In this document: positions 26,370 through 35,644 of the stretch, piece after piece
Layout of the letters: each line of letters starts with the position of its first letter
Numbering within the stretch: the stretch's first letter is position 1
Program-made: the position numbers and the translations under genes
Notes under the pieces: generated by a model
Told to the model about the DNA's origin: nothing
Databases searched by the model: none
Seen by the model: only the letters and a program-made list of their open reading frames with translations
Assembly (NCBI GenBank): GCA_963851405.1
Contig: CAWKPB010000007.1
Location: forward strand, 372,001-436,000
Length of the DNA stretch: 64,000 nt
From: JANPBY01 sp963851405
GTDB lineage: Bacteria; Actinomycetota; Actinomycetes; DATJPE01
Reading direction: 5' to 3'

Positions 26370-27386
26370 TCAGGTCTTGGCGGTGACGTGGTCGGCGACC
26401 GCGGGGATCACCGTTTCGCCGTACGCCTCAAGGGTTTGGGCCTTGCCGTCGTGCTGGAGGTAGATCGCGAACTGATCGACGCCGAGCGCCTTCAGCTCCT
26501 CAAGCCGCTCGACATGCGCCTCCGGCGGCCCAAGGATGCAGAAGCGATCGACGATCTCGTCGGGCACGAAGTCGGCGTGGGTGTTGCCCACGCGGCCGTG
26601 CTCGTTGTAGTCGTATCCCTGCCGTCCGGCGATGTAGTCGGTGAGCGCCGCGGGTACGCCGCCGTCGGCGCCGTACCGCGTGACGATGTCCGCGACGTGG
26701 TTGCCCACCATCCCGCCGAACCACCGCACCTGGTCGCGCATGTGCGCGATGTCGTCACCGACATACGCCGGCGCCGCCACACAGATGGTCAGCGAATCGG
26801 GGTCGCGCCCGGCCTTTTCGGCGGCCTCGCGCACCGACCGGATCGTCCACTCGGCGATCGACGGGTCGGCGAGCTGCAGGATGAAGCCGTCGCCGACTTC
26901 CCCAGTGAGGGCCAGGGCTTTCGGGCCGTACGCAGCGACCCACACCTCGAGTTCGCTGTCGGTGCCCCAAGGGAAACGCAGGTGCGAGCCTTGGTGTTCG
27001 ACCTCGCGCCCGTTGGCCAGCTCGCGGATGACGTGGATCGCCTCGCGCAAGGTGGCCAGCGTCGTTGGCTTGCCGTTGAGGACACGTACCGCGCTGTCGC
27101 CGCGGCCGATGCCGCAGACCGTGCGGTTGCCGTACATCTCGTTCAACGTGGCGAACAGCGACGCCGTCACCGTCCAGTCACGCGTCGCCGGGTTGGTGAC
27201 CATCGGGCCGACCGTGACCTTGCGGGTCTGCGCCAGGATCTGGCTGTAGATGACGAACGGCTCCTCCCACAGCAGGTGGGAGTCGAAGGTCCACACGTGG
27301 CTGAAGCCGAGGTTCTCCGCCTGCCGGGCGAGGTCGACGACTCGCGAAGCCGGGGGGTTGGTCTGCAAGACGATGCCGAGGTCCAT
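26370..27386 (-). CDS. F420-dependent LLM-class oxidoreductase
   Basis: A 338-residue luciferase-like TIM-barrel enzyme related to methylenetetrahydromethanopterin reductase: MDLGIVLQTNPPASRVVDLARQAENLGFSHVWTFDSH, VTVGPMVTNPATRDW, GNRTVCGIGRGDSAVR, VWVAAYGPKALALTGEVGDGFIL. Such enzymes transfer hydride from or to F420. The ATG at 27386 has a clear GGAGGAG site; the longer frame lacks one. Its substrate is unknown, though the hydantoinase and nitrilase genes lie close by on the same strand. Confidence 0.85.
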   Translation of the reverse strand: MDLGIVLQTNPPASRVVDLARQAENLGFSHVWTFDSHLLWEEPFVIYSQILAQTRKVTVGPMVTNPATRDWTVTASLFATLNEMYGNRTVCGIGRGDSAVRVLNGKPTTLATLREAIHVIRELANGREVEHQGSHLRFPWGTDSELEVWVAAYGPKALALTGEVGDGFILQLADPSIAEWTIRSVREAAEKAGRDPDSLTICVAAPAYVGDDIAHMRDQVRWFGGMVGNHVADIVTRYGADGGVPAALTDYIAGRQGYDYNEHGRVGNTHADFVPDEIVDRFCILGPPEAHVERLEELKALGVDQFAIYLQHDGKAQTLEAYGETVIPAVADHVTAKT

Positions 27387-27504
27387 GCCGCTCCTCCGTC
27401 TGAGCCGGAAACCCCCAGCGTATGCCGCGGGAGCACCGCCGCGTCCGTTCGTCGACCACGAAATGTGGTGGGTGCCACGGGAGGTGCGGGGCCACACTGG
27501 GCCG

Positions 27505-28581
27505 ATGGACGCCGAGACCCTGGCCCGGAGGGCTGCCTGCACGCGATTCCTCTCCGGGGATGGCCTGGTCACACCCAGCGAGATGCTCGCGGTCATTCCC
27601 GACGAGGTCGCCCCCGATGTGTACGGCGAGGGCGGCGTCGTCGAGGAGCTCGAGGCGTACGTCGCTGAGCTGCTCGGCAAGCCGGCGGCGGTCTACCTGC
27701 CGAGCGGCACGATGGCCCAGGGTGCGGTCCTGCGGGTGCACGCCGACCGCCGCACGACCCGCACCGTGCTGTGGCACCCCTGGTGCCATCTGGAGAATCA
27801 CGAGAACGGTGCCCACGTCAGGTTGCACGACCTCGTGGGCCGCACCGTCGGTGACCGCAACCGACTCCTTCGGCTGGACGACCTCGAGGAGGTCCCCGAA
27901 CCCGCTGCAGCGCTGCTCCTGGAGCTGCCGCAGCGCGACCTTGGCGGTCAGCTGCCCGACTGGGACGACTTGGTCGCCCAGGTGCAGTGGGCCCGCGACC
28001 ATGACGCCGCGGCCCACCTCGACGGAGCCCGGTTGTGGGAGGCCGCCGTCGGCTACGGCCGTACGGCTGCCGAGGTCGCCGCCCTGTTCGACACCGTCTA
28101 CGTCTCGTTCTACAAGGGCATCGGCGCCCTTCCGGGATGCGGCGTGGCCGGCTCGGCCGACGACATCGAGCAGGTGCGTGAGTGGCGACAGCGCCTTGGC
28201 GGAACGCTGTACGCGTTGTGGCCGGGGGCGGCATCGGCGTTGGCCCTGCTGCCGGAGCGGCTGGCGGAGATGACCGCCAGGATGGAGCACGCCCGAGCCA
28301 TCGCTGAGGCGCTGCGCGATGTTGCGGGGGTGAGGGTGGTGCCGGAGGTGCCGCAGACACCGATGATGCACCTGCTGTTTGAGGTGAGCGCGGAGCAGTT
28401 CGAGATCAATGCGCGCCGACTCGCCGACGAGGAGCTGTTCTGGACCTTCGGCGCGGCCAACAGCACCGAAGACCCCACCCGGATCAGGCAGGAGATCAGC
28501 GTGGGGCGCGCGACCTGTGCGCTGACACCGGCCGAGGTCGTCGAGGCGGTCATGGCGCTCGTCGACGCAGGGGGTGCCTGA
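27505..28581 (+). CDS. Threonine aldolase-family PLP enzyme
   Basis: A 358-residue fold-type I PLP enzyme. HLDGAR (171-176) and the Schiff-base Lys204 in YVSFYKGIGALPG are the hallmarks of low-specificity L-threonine/beta-hydroxy amino acid aldolases, which release glycine and an aldehyde. The ATG at 27505 gives the normal N-terminus; the open frame before it overlaps the divergent F420 gene. No operon partner. Confidence 0.88.
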   Translation: MDAETLARRAACTRFLSGDGLVTPSEMLAVIPDEVAPDVYGEGGVVEELEAYVAELLGKPAAVYLPSGTMAQGAVLRVHADRRTTRTVLWHPWCHLENHENGAHVRLHDLVGRTVGDRNRLLRLDDLEEVPEPAAALLLELPQRDLGGQLPDWDDLVAQVQWARDHDAAAHLDGARLWEAAVGYGRTAAEVAALFDTVYVSFYKGIGALPGCGVAGSADDIEQVREWRQRLGGTLYALWPGAASALALLPERLAEMTARMEHARAIAEALRDVAGVRVVPEVPQTPMMHLLFEVSAEQFEINARRLADEELFWTFGAANSTEDPTRIRQEISVGRATCALTPAEVVEAVMALVDAGGA

Positions 28582-28691
28582 CCGGGTCTGCAGGATGCGG
28601 GTGAGTCGGGGCGGCGTCATCGGATACCGGGTCGACCGGTGCTAGCGTCCCTGTTTCGTTGACCCTGGCCGACCATGCACGGAGGACCCCG

Positions 28692-29477
28692 GTGTTCAGA
28701 ACCCGCCGTTGGGCGCTCGCGGTTTTGGTGGCGATGGCCGGACTCGTCGCAGCAGCGACGGTTGCTCCGGGGGCAGCGGTGGCATCAACGCGGGGTCAGG
28801 GAACCATGTTGGTCCGGCAGTCCACCGATTGCTCGGGAAACGGCAACTCTTCATCGGTGACGGTCCCGTTCAGCATCTACTTCACGGGTTTTGAGCCCTT
28901 CGCGACCGGCACCGTGACCGCCTACACCCAGCCAGGCGGGGAAGAAGTCGGCAGCCGGTCGATCACCCTCGGCCCCGACGGCTCGCGCTGCTACCGGGTC
29001 ACCGGTGATGTCCCGCCCGGTCAGTACAAGATTGTGTACGACTTCGGTTCAGGCACCGGCAAGCAGAAGGTCATCCGGATCGAGGGCGCCGCACCGACTC
29101 CCAGCCCCACCCCGACCAAGACCCCCACGAAATCACCGACCAGCTCGCCTTCGGTGACACCGACGGTGTCTCCGACCGTGACGTCTTCGGTCTCACCGAG
29201 TGTGTCTCCGACCGTGACGTCCTCGGTGTCCCCGAGCGGCTCCGCGACCGGTTCCCCGAGTGCGTCGCCGTCGGAGTCCGAGTCAGTGCTCCCGACCTCG
29301 ACGGCCGCACCGAGTGAATCCGAGGATGTGGAGGGGTTGACGTTTACGCCCGTAGACACCCTGCCGGACACCGGCTCGTCGCATGTCTCGCGCAACCTGA
29401 GCATCGGGGCGGGGCTAGTGGTGCTGGGTTCGCTCCTCGTTGCCGTCAGCCTGCGGCGGCGCCCACGCGCGCACTAG
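28692..29477 (+). CDS. Sortase-anchored (LPDTG) secreted protein
   Basis: A 261-residue exported protein. Signal peptide (RRWALAVLVAMAGLVAAATV... AVAS), a small beta-rich domain (about 40-135) with two cysteines, a Ser/Thr/Pro linker of SPTVTSSVSPS-type repeats, and a C-terminal LPDTG (codons at 29361-29375) followed by a membrane helix and RRRPRAH tail. This is the classic cell-wall sorting signal. The GTG at 28692 is chosen because GGAGGA lies 5 bases upstream. Domain function unknown. Confidence 0.85.
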   Translation: MFRTRRWALAVLVAMAGLVAAATVAPGAAVASTRGQGTMLVRQSTDCSGNGNSSSVTVPFSIYFTGFEPFATGTVTAYTQPGGEEVGSRSITLGPDGSRCYRVTGDVPPGQYKIVYDFGSGTGKQKVIRIEGAAPTPSPTPTKTPTKSPTSSPSVTPTVSPTVTSSVSPSVSPTVTSSVSPSGSATGSPSASPSESESVLPTSTAAPSESEDVEGLTFTPVDTLPDTGSSHVSRNLSIGAGLVVLGSLLVAVSLRRRPRAH

Positions 29478-29516
29478 GCGCAGCCGGCCGCGACACCTCC
29501 CCGTTGGCCCGGGTCG

Positions 29517-30933
29517 TCAGCGCAGGTATTGGGACAGGCCGCGCTTGAGGAACTGGCCGTGGCCCTTGCGGCCGAGGTAGGCGCCGTCATCGATGACCAC
29601 GCTGCCGCGCGAGATCACGGTGTCGACGTGGCCGTCGATTTCGTAGCCCTCCCACGCCGAGTGGTCCATCGCCATGTGGTGGGTCTCGACCGAGATGTGA
29701 GTACGGCCATTCGGGTCGTACACCACGATGTCAGCGTCGGCGCCTGGTGCGATGACGCCCTTCTGGCCGTACAGCCCGAACATGCGCGCGGGCGTCGTAC
29801 AGCAGAGCTCGACCCAGCGCTCCAAGGTGATCCGGCCGTCGACGACCCCTTGGTAGAGCAGGTCCATCCGGTGCTCGACCGAGCCGATTCCGTTGGGGAT
29901 CTTGGAGAAATCGCCCAGGCCGAGTTCCTTCTGCTCCTTGAAGCAGAACGGGCAGTGGTCGGTGCTCACCACGGACAGCGCCTCGGTGCGCAGGTACTTC
30001 CACAGCTCGTCCTGGTGCTCCTCGGCCCGTGACCGAAGCGGTGTCGAGCAGACCCACTTGGCACCCTCGAAGCCGGGCGCGGCGAGTTGCTCTTCGAGGG
30101 AGAGGTAGAGGTACTGCGGGCAGGTCTCACCAAACACGTTGAGCCCGTCGGCGCGCGCAGCGGCCAGGGTCGCGACCGCCTGCTTGGCGGACATGTGCAC
30201 GACGTACAGCGGGGCCCCGGTGATCCGCGCCAGCATGATGGCCCGGTTGGTCGCCTCGGCCTCGGTCTCCCACGGCCGGGTCAGCCCATGGTTGACCGGG
30301 TCGGTCTCGCCACGTGCCAGGGCTTGTTGCACCAGCACGTCGATCGCGATGCCGTTCTCCGCGTGCATCATGATCATCGCGCCGTTGTGGCCGCGTCTGC
30401 ATCGCGCGCAGGACCTGGCCGTCGTCGCTGTAGAAGACGCCGGGGTAGGCCATGAACAGCTTGAAGCTGGTGACCCCCTCGGCGACCAGCTCGTCCATCG
30501 CCTTGAGCGAGTCATCATCGACGCCGCCCACGATCTGATGGAAGCCGTAGTCGATCGCGCACTCGCCGGCGGCCTTCTCGTGCCACGCAGCGAGGCCGTC
30601 CTGCACCCGCTCGCCGGTGCGCTGTACGGCGAAGTCGATGATCGAGGTCGTCCCGCCCCACGCGGCCGCGCGGGTGCCGGTCTCGAAGGTGTCGGAGGCG
30701 AACGTGCCGCCGAACGGGCAGCTCCATGTGGGTATGGCAGTCGATGCCGCCCGGGCACGACGTACTTCCCGGTCGGCGTCGATCACCGTGTCCACGCTTG
30801 CCGCGACGTCGACTCCCAGCGCCTGCTCGCCCGGCGCGAGCAACGCCACGATCCGCTCGCCGTCGATGAGCACGTCCATCTCCGTGCGCCCGGTGGCGGA
30901 AACGACTGTGCCGCCGCGCACCAGGACGGTCAT
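29517..30933 (-). CDS. hydA: D-hydantoinase/dihydropyrimidinase (four indels)
   Basis: About 470 residues once corrected, a metal amidohydrolase opening dihydropyrimidine or hydantoin rings. N-terminal MTVLVRGGTVV, LPFGGTFASDTF, AAAWGGTTSIIDFAV, the metal-binding MMHAENG, LYVVHMSAKQA, STDHCPFCF and GSVEHRMDLLYQGVV are all visible. Three single-base insertions near 30715, 30752 and 30771 scramble the GGIDCHTHMEL metal site yet restore the frame; a fourth near 30395 shifts it again. The ATG overlaps the nitrilase stop (ATGA), so the two form an operon for reductive pyrimidine breakdown. Confidence 0.85.
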
Positions 30934-31766
30934 GGCGCGACCAGGTCGCCGTACGCGTCCGGCCGGCGGTCGCGATAGAACGCCCACTTGTTGCGGACCT
31001 CGGTGACCATCTCGAGGTCGAGGTCGCGGACGATCAGCTCGGCCGAATGCGCGTCGCCGACCTCGCCGACGAATTGCCCTTGCGGGTCAACGAAGTACGA
31101 CGTGCCGTAGAAGTCGTCGTCGCCCAGGTCTTCGATGCCGACCCGGTTGATGGCGCCGACGAAGTACTCGTTGGCGACGGCGGCAGCGGGCTGCTCGAGC
31201 TTCCACAGGTAGCCGGACAGGCCGCGGCTGGTCGCGCTGGGGTTGAAGACGATCTGCGCGCCGTTGAGGCCGAGCGCGCGCCAGCCCTCGGGGAAGTGCC
31301 GGTCGTAACAGATGTAGACGCCGACCTTGCCGACCGCGGTGTCGAAGACGGGGAAGCCCAGGTTGCCGGGGCGGAAGTAGAACTTCTCCCAGAAGCCCTT
31401 CACGTGCGGCAGGTGGTGCTTGCGGTACTTGCCGAGGTAGCTGCCGTCGGCGTCGATGACGGCCGCGGTGTTGTAGAGGAAGCCCGGCTGCTCCTGCTCG
31501 TACATCGGGAGCACCAGCACCATGCCGAGCTCGGCGGCCAACGCCTGGAAGCGCTCCGTAGTCGGCCCGGGGATCGACTCGGCGTAGTCGTAGAAGGCGG
31601 CGTCCTGCACCTGGCAGAAGTACGGCCCGTAGAACAGCTCCTGGAAGCACATCACCTTCGCGCCGAGCCCTGCCGCCTCGCGGGCGTAGTCCTCGTGCAC
31701 CTTGATCATGGACTCCTTGTCACCGGTCCACTCCGTCTGCACCATTGCCGCTCGTACCGTCGTCAT
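30930..31766 (-). CDS. Nitrilase-family amidohydrolase (beta-ureidopropionase-like)
   Basis: A 278-residue carbon-nitrogen hydrolase with the Glu-Lys-Cys triad: Glu43 (CFQELFYGP), Lys116 (YRKHHLP) and Cys153 (YICYDRHFPEG). The sequence resembles N-carbamoyl-beta-alanine and N-carbamoylputrescine hydrolases. Next to a hydantoinase it most likely removes the carbamoyl group from the ring-opened product. ATG at 31766 has the site GAGGAGGT; the longer open frame runs through element A3 and is rejected. Confidence 0.88.
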   Translation of the reverse strand: MTTVRAAMVQTEWTGDKESMIKVHEDYAREAAGLGAKVMCFQELFYGPYFCQVQDAAFYDYAESIPGPTTERFQALAAELGMVLVLPMYEQEQPGFLYNTAAVIDADGSYLGKYRKHHLPHVKGFWEKFYFRPGNLGFPVFDTAVGKVGVYICYDRHFPEGWRALGLNGAQIVFNPSATSRGLSGYLWKLEQPAAAVANEYFVGAINRVGIEDLGDDDFYGTSYFVDPQGQFVGEVGDAHSAELIVRDLDLEMVTEVRNKWAFYRDRRPDAYGDLVAP

Positions 31767-31877
31767 CGTCGCGACCTCCTCGCCTCGGGGTTCCCTCCAT
31801 CCTGTCCCACCCCCGGATCCGGCGCACGCAGTTGCCGATGGGGACCTCTGGCCGGGCTCCGGCCCCGGTCGTGACCG

Positions 31878-31934
31878 GAAGTGCCCGAAAGGGAGGCATC
31901 CTGGGGCGCGAGGCGCTCCCGTTTCGGGCACTTC
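31878..31934 (+). repeat. Palindromic element A3, upstream partner of the nuclease gene
   Basis: 57 nt: ends GAAGTGCCCGAAA and TTTCGGGCACTTC pair perfectly over 13 bases, with an inner stem GGGAG/CTCCC. It lies in a divergent intergenic region, 111 bases from the nitrilase start and 88 bases before the nuclease-like gene. Being between divergent genes it is unlikely to be a terminator. Confidence 0.9.
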
Positions 31935-32022
31935 TGGCCCCGTGGGACCGGCCGCAGCCCCCTGCGGCGCGGCTGTGGACGACGCCGGCGACGGTACGGC
32001 TGTCGCTGCCAGCCTGGTCGGT

Positions 32023-32965
32023 ATGACCGTGGCGCCTACCCGCGAAGGGCCGACCAGGGGCCGTCGCCCCGGCCGACGCTGGGCCAGGGTCGGCCACGGG
32101 CTCTACCTTCCGAGCCCCACCGACGGCTTGACCGCGACCCTCACGGCCTGGCAGCAGGTGCTGCCATCGTCGGCTGGCTTCACTGGACTGACGGCGGCGG
32201 AGGCGTATGGCTGGTGGCTGCCAACAGACCCCGACGATGCGCCGATCTTCGCGGCCATGCCCAAGGGCGAGACGACTCCCAAGCGGCGAGGCCTCGCCGT
32301 CGCACGCCTGGCGCGTACTCCGCGGCTGGTCACCTGGGCCGGGCTGCGGCTGACCACTCCCGGCGAGACCCTTCTGGCCTGCGCTCGGGACCTGGGGCTG
32401 CTCGACCTGGTGCTGCTGTGCGACGGAGCGCTGCACCTCGAAAGCTGCACGCGTCTGGACATCGAAGCCGCCGCCATGCCGGGCCGTCGGGGATCGCCGC
32501 GGCTTCGCCAGGCGCTCGCGTTGGCCGACGGGCGTTCGGAATCAGCGTGGGAGACAGTGCTGCGGCTGTTCCACATCTCCTGCGGGGTAGAGGTCGAGAC
32601 TCAATACGTCCTCCGCAACGATGACGGCGGGTTCGTGGCCCGCGGCGACCTCTGGCTGGTCGGGACGCGGAGCCTGCATGAGTACGACGGGGGCGTCCAC
32701 CGCACCCCGCGCCCAGCATCGGGAAGATCTCGCTCGGGACCGGCGCATCCTCGATCGCGGCTGGACCCGCCGGGGCTACACCAGCGTCGACCTCCTCCAC
32801 CGGCCGGTCGCCATCCTGCGCGAGGCCGATGCGGCGCTTGGGAGGCCGCATCGTCCGCAACGCGTCCGGTCCTGGCACCGCTTGCTCGCCGCGTCGATGC
32901 TGACCGCGGCCGGGGCGGAGCACGTACGCGGCCGGTGGGCGAGGGCGCTGCGCCGAGTCGGCTGA
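32023..32965 (+). CDS. AbiEi/DUF559-type nuclease-like protein, family A locus (one frameshift)
   Basis: About 313 residues when corrected. N-terminal part with GLYLPSPT and VLPSSAGFTGLTAAEAYGWWLP resembles AbiEi-like winged domains; the C-terminal part shows a PD-(D/E)xK-like series: Glu177 (SAWETVL), Asp209 (ARGDLWL), Glu220-Tyr-Asp222 (LHEYDGGVH), then RAQHREDLARDRR in the shifted frame. One extra C in ACCCCGCG near 32697 causes the break; otherwise the frame reads straight into hemL, a false fusion. Paralogues lie at 39.2-40.2 and 61.4-62.3 kb. The gene is bracketed by elements A3 and A4, the latter overlapping its stop. Confidence 0.75.
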
Positions 32966-33020
32966 AGTGCCCGAAACAGCGGCGCTTTGGGGCGCGAGGG
33001 CGCTCCGATTCGGACACTTC
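32964..33020 (+). repeat. Palindromic element A4, downstream partner of the nuclease gene
   Basis: 57 nt: ends GAAGTGCCCGAAA and TCCGATTCGGACACTTC. Its first two bases (GA) complete the TGA stop of the nuclease-like gene. It also lies 16 bases before hemL, within the likely hemL leader. Confidence 0.9.
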
Positions 33021-33036
33021 CGGGTGGGCTGAGAGG

Positions 33037-34365
33037 ATGAGCGGTGTGACGTCCGCCGATTCCCGCGCGCTGTTCGACCGCGCGCTCGCGGTGACCCCGG
33101 GCGGGGTCAACTCGCCGGTGCGCGCCTTCCGCGCCGTGGGCGGCACGCCGAGGTTCATGACCTCGGGCGTCGGGCCGTACGTCGTGGACGCCGACGGCAA
33201 CGACTACGTGGACCTGGTCTGCTCGTGGGGGCCGATGATCCTTGGCCACGCCCACCCGGCCGTGGTCGATGCGCTGACCGAGCAGGTCGCGCTGGGTACG
33301 TCCTTCGGGGCGCCCGGTCGCTATGAGGTCGAGCTCGCCGAGGAGATCGTCGCGCGGGTCGAGCCGGTCGAGCAGGTGAGGCTCGTGAGCAGCGGCACCG
33401 AGGCGACGATGTCGGCGATCCGGCTGGCCCGCGGTTTCACCGGCCGCAGCAAGGTGGTGAAGTTCGCGGGCTGCTACCACGGCCATGTGGACGCGTTGCT
33501 GGCGTCGGCCGGGTCGGGTGTGGCCACGCTGGGCCTGCCGGACACCCCGGGCGTGACCGGCGCGAGCGCGGCGGACACCCTCGTGCTGCCGTACAACGAT
33601 CTGGCCGCCGTCGAGGCGGCGTTCGCGACCCACGGCGACACCATCGCGTGCGTCATCACCGAGGCGGCCGCCGCCAACATGGGGGTCGTCCCCCCACTGC
33701 CGGGCTTCAACGCCGGCCTCGCCGAGCTCTGCCGGCGCCACGGGGCGCTGTACATCAGCGATGAAGTGATGACCGGGTTCCGGGTGAGCCGCAGCGGGTG
33801 GTTCGGCCTAGATGGCGTCCGCCCCGACCTGATGACGTTCGGCAAGGTGATGGGCGGAGGGCTTCCCGCCGCCGCGTTCGGCGGTCGGCGCGAGGTCATG
33901 GAGCACCTCGCGCCCCTCGGACCGGTCTACCAAGCGGGCACCCTGTCCGGGAACCCGCTCGCCACGCTCGCCGGCGTCACGACGCTGCGGCATTGCACCG
34001 ACGAGGTCTACGCGGTCGTCGACCACGTGGCCGCCGAGGTCGGACGGCTGGCGTCGGAGGCGCTGAGCAAGGAAGGCGTCCCGCACGTGCTGCAGCAGGC
34101 CGGCAACCTGTTCAGCCTCTTCTTCGTCGACCCCTCCGAGACGCCCGCCGTCACGGACTATGCGACGGCAAGAACTCAGGCGGCGTACCGCTTTGCACCG
34201 TTCTTCCACTCCATGCTCGACCAGGGTGTGTCCTTGCCACCGAGCGCCTTCGAGGCGTGGTTCGTCTCGGCGGCCCACGACGACATCGCCCTCGAACGCG
34301 TCGCCGACGCCCTGCCCGCCGCAGCCCGCGCGGCCGCCGAAGCCCAACCCGAAGGAGCCGCGTGA
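33037..34365 (+). CDS. hemL: Glutamate-1-semialdehyde 2,1-aminomutase
   Basis: A 442-residue PLP enzyme making 5-aminolevulinate, the step after hemA. Full-length with TPGGVNSPVRAF, SSGTEATMSAIRLARG, FAGCYHGH, SDEVMTGFR and the PLP lysine Lys270 in TFGKVMGGGLP. The ATG at 33037 follows GAGAGG. Overlaps the phosphatase gene downstream (GTGA). Confidence 0.96.
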   Translation: MSGVTSADSRALFDRALAVTPGGVNSPVRAFRAVGGTPRFMTSGVGPYVVDADGNDYVDLVCSWGPMILGHAHPAVVDALTEQVALGTSFGAPGRYEVELAEEIVARVEPVEQVRLVSSGTEATMSAIRLARGFTGRSKVVKFAGCYHGHVDALLASAGSGVATLGLPDTPGVTGASAADTLVLPYNDLAAVEAAFATHGDTIACVITEAAAANMGVVPPLPGFNAGLAELCRRHGALYISDEVMTGFRVSRSGWFGLDGVRPDLMTFGKVMGGGLPAAAFGGRREVMEHLAPLGPVYQAGTLSGNPLATLAGVTTLRHCTDEVYAVVDHVAAEVGRLASEALSKEGVPHVLQQAGNLFSLFFVDPSETPAVTDYATARTQAAYRFAPFFHSMLDQGVSLPPSAFEAWFVSAAHDDIALERVADALPAAARAAAEAQPEGAA

Positions 34366-35027
34366 GCGACCAGCCCTCGTCCGACGACGCGATCACCGTC
34401 GTCCACCTCGTCCGGCACGGCGAGGTCCACAACCCGGAGAAGATCCTGTACGGGCGGCTGCCCGGCTACCACCTGTCCGAGCTCGGCCGCGAGATGGCCG
34501 AGGTTGTGGCAGCGTCGTTCGCCGGACGCGACATCACCCACGTCGGGTCGTCGCCGCTGGAACGCGCTCAAGAGACGGCCAACCCGATCGCCGGGGTGCA
34601 CGAGCTGCCCATCGTCACTGACGATCGGCTGATCGAGGCGGAGAACTACTTCCAGGGCATGCAGTTCGGCGTGGGCGACGGGTCGCTCAAGCACCCCAAG
34701 CATTGGCCGCACCTGATCAACCCGCTCACTCCTTCCTGGGGGGAGCCGTACATCCAGCAGGCCGAGCGGGTGCTCGCGGCGATGGGCGCCGCCCGCGACG
34801 CGGCCAGCGGTCACGAAGCCGTGCTGGTCAGCCATCAGCTGCCGGTGTGGACGACCCGCTGCAAGGTCGAAGGTCGGCGGCTGTGGCACGACCCCCGCAA
34901 GCGCGAATGCACCCTGGCGTCGGTCACGTCGTTCACCTATGAGGGCAACGAGATCGTCGCGGTCGCCTATACCGAGCCCGCGAAGGCTTTGCTGCCCAGC
35001 GGCAAGACGTACACCGCCGGCGCCTGA
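34362..35027 (+). CDS. Histidine phosphatase-family protein
   Basis: A 221-residue phosphoglycerate mutase-like enzyme. The phospho-accepting histidine is in VHLVRHGEV, a second arginine in SSPLERAQETA and the second histidine in VLVSHQLPV. Found between hemL and the cytochrome c genes in many actinobacteria; substrate unknown. GTG start overlaps the hemL stop. Confidence 0.9.
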   Translation: MSDQPSSDDAITVVHLVRHGEVHNPEKILYGRLPGYHLSELGREMAEVVAASFAGRDITHVGSSPLERAQETANPIAGVHELPIVTDDRLIEAENYFQGMQFGVGDGSLKHPKHWPHLINPLTPSWGEPYIQQAERVLAAMGAARDAASGHEAVLVSHQLPVWTTRCKVEGRRLWHDPRKRECTLASVTSFTYEGNEIVAVAYTEPAKALLPSGKTYTAGA

Positions 35028-35032
35028 TCATC

Positions 35033-35644
35033 ATGGGGAAGGTTGTGGTTGCTGGAGCAACAGCAAAGTTCCCCATGGTGGCCGCCGTGGCCGTGACCGC
35101 CGCACTGCTGCTCGCCGGCTGTACGACGGCCGCCGGCGCGGGCACGCCGGTCGACCAGCCGGAGCAGAACTATGTGTCCGGCTCGGGCACCATCACCGAG
35201 GTCCCGGCGGCCGACCGGGGAGACCCGATCGAGTTGGCCGGCGAGACCCTCGACGGGGACACTCTCGATCTCGCCGACCTTCGCGGGCAGGTCGTCGTCG
35301 TCAACGTGTGGGGCTCGTGGTGCCCGCCCTGTCGCGCGGAGGCACCCGTCCTCAAGGCGGTCAGCGACGACCTGGTGGGCGACGACGTGGCGTTCGTCGG
35401 CATCGACACCCGCGATAGTGACGCAGCAGCAAGGGCTTTCGTCGAGAACGTCGGCCTCGATTACCCCAACATCATTGACCGGGACGGGGTGAAGTTGCTG
35501 GCCTTCCATGGCGACATCAACCCGCAGGCCATCCCGTCCACTCTCGTCCTCGACCGGCAAGGCCGGGTGGCGGCTCGCGTCGTGGGCGAGGTCACCGAGG
35601 GGACGTTGCGCGCGCTGATCGAGCCGCTCGTCGCCGAGCAGTGA
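35033..35644 (+). CDS. TlpA/ResA-like thiol-disulfide lipoprotein
   Basis: A 203-residue lipoprotein: lipobox LLLAGC with Cys30, then a thioredoxin fold with Cys97/Cys100 in WGSWCPPCRAE, GIDTRD and IPSTLVLDRQGRV. It reduces apocytochrome c cysteines outside the membrane in system II maturation. Overlaps ccdA (GTGA) and opens the tlpA-ccdA-resB-ccsB operon. Confidence 0.92.
   Translation: MGKVVVAGATAKFPMVAAVAVTAALLLAGCTTAAGAGTPVDQPEQNYVSGSGTITEVPAADRGDPIELAGETLDGDTLDLADLRGQVVVVNVWGSWCPPCRAEAPVLKAVSDDLVGDDVAFVGIDTRDSDAAARAFVENVGLDYPNIIDRDGVKLLAFHGDINPQAIPSTLVLDRQGRVAARVVGEVTEGTLRALIEPLVAEQ

Noticed and set aside
32023..32965. Type IV toxin-antitoxin antitoxin (AbiEi) function for the three paralogues
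   Set aside because: No AbiEii-like nucleotidyltransferase toxin gene lies beside any of them; the C-terminal nuclease-like residues fit better.
31702..34365. Apparent 887-residue protein joining the nuclease-like protein to HemL
   Set aside because: The join arises from one extra C near 32697; the expected RAQHR...GRPH ending lies in another frame and stops at 32965, and HemL has its own start.
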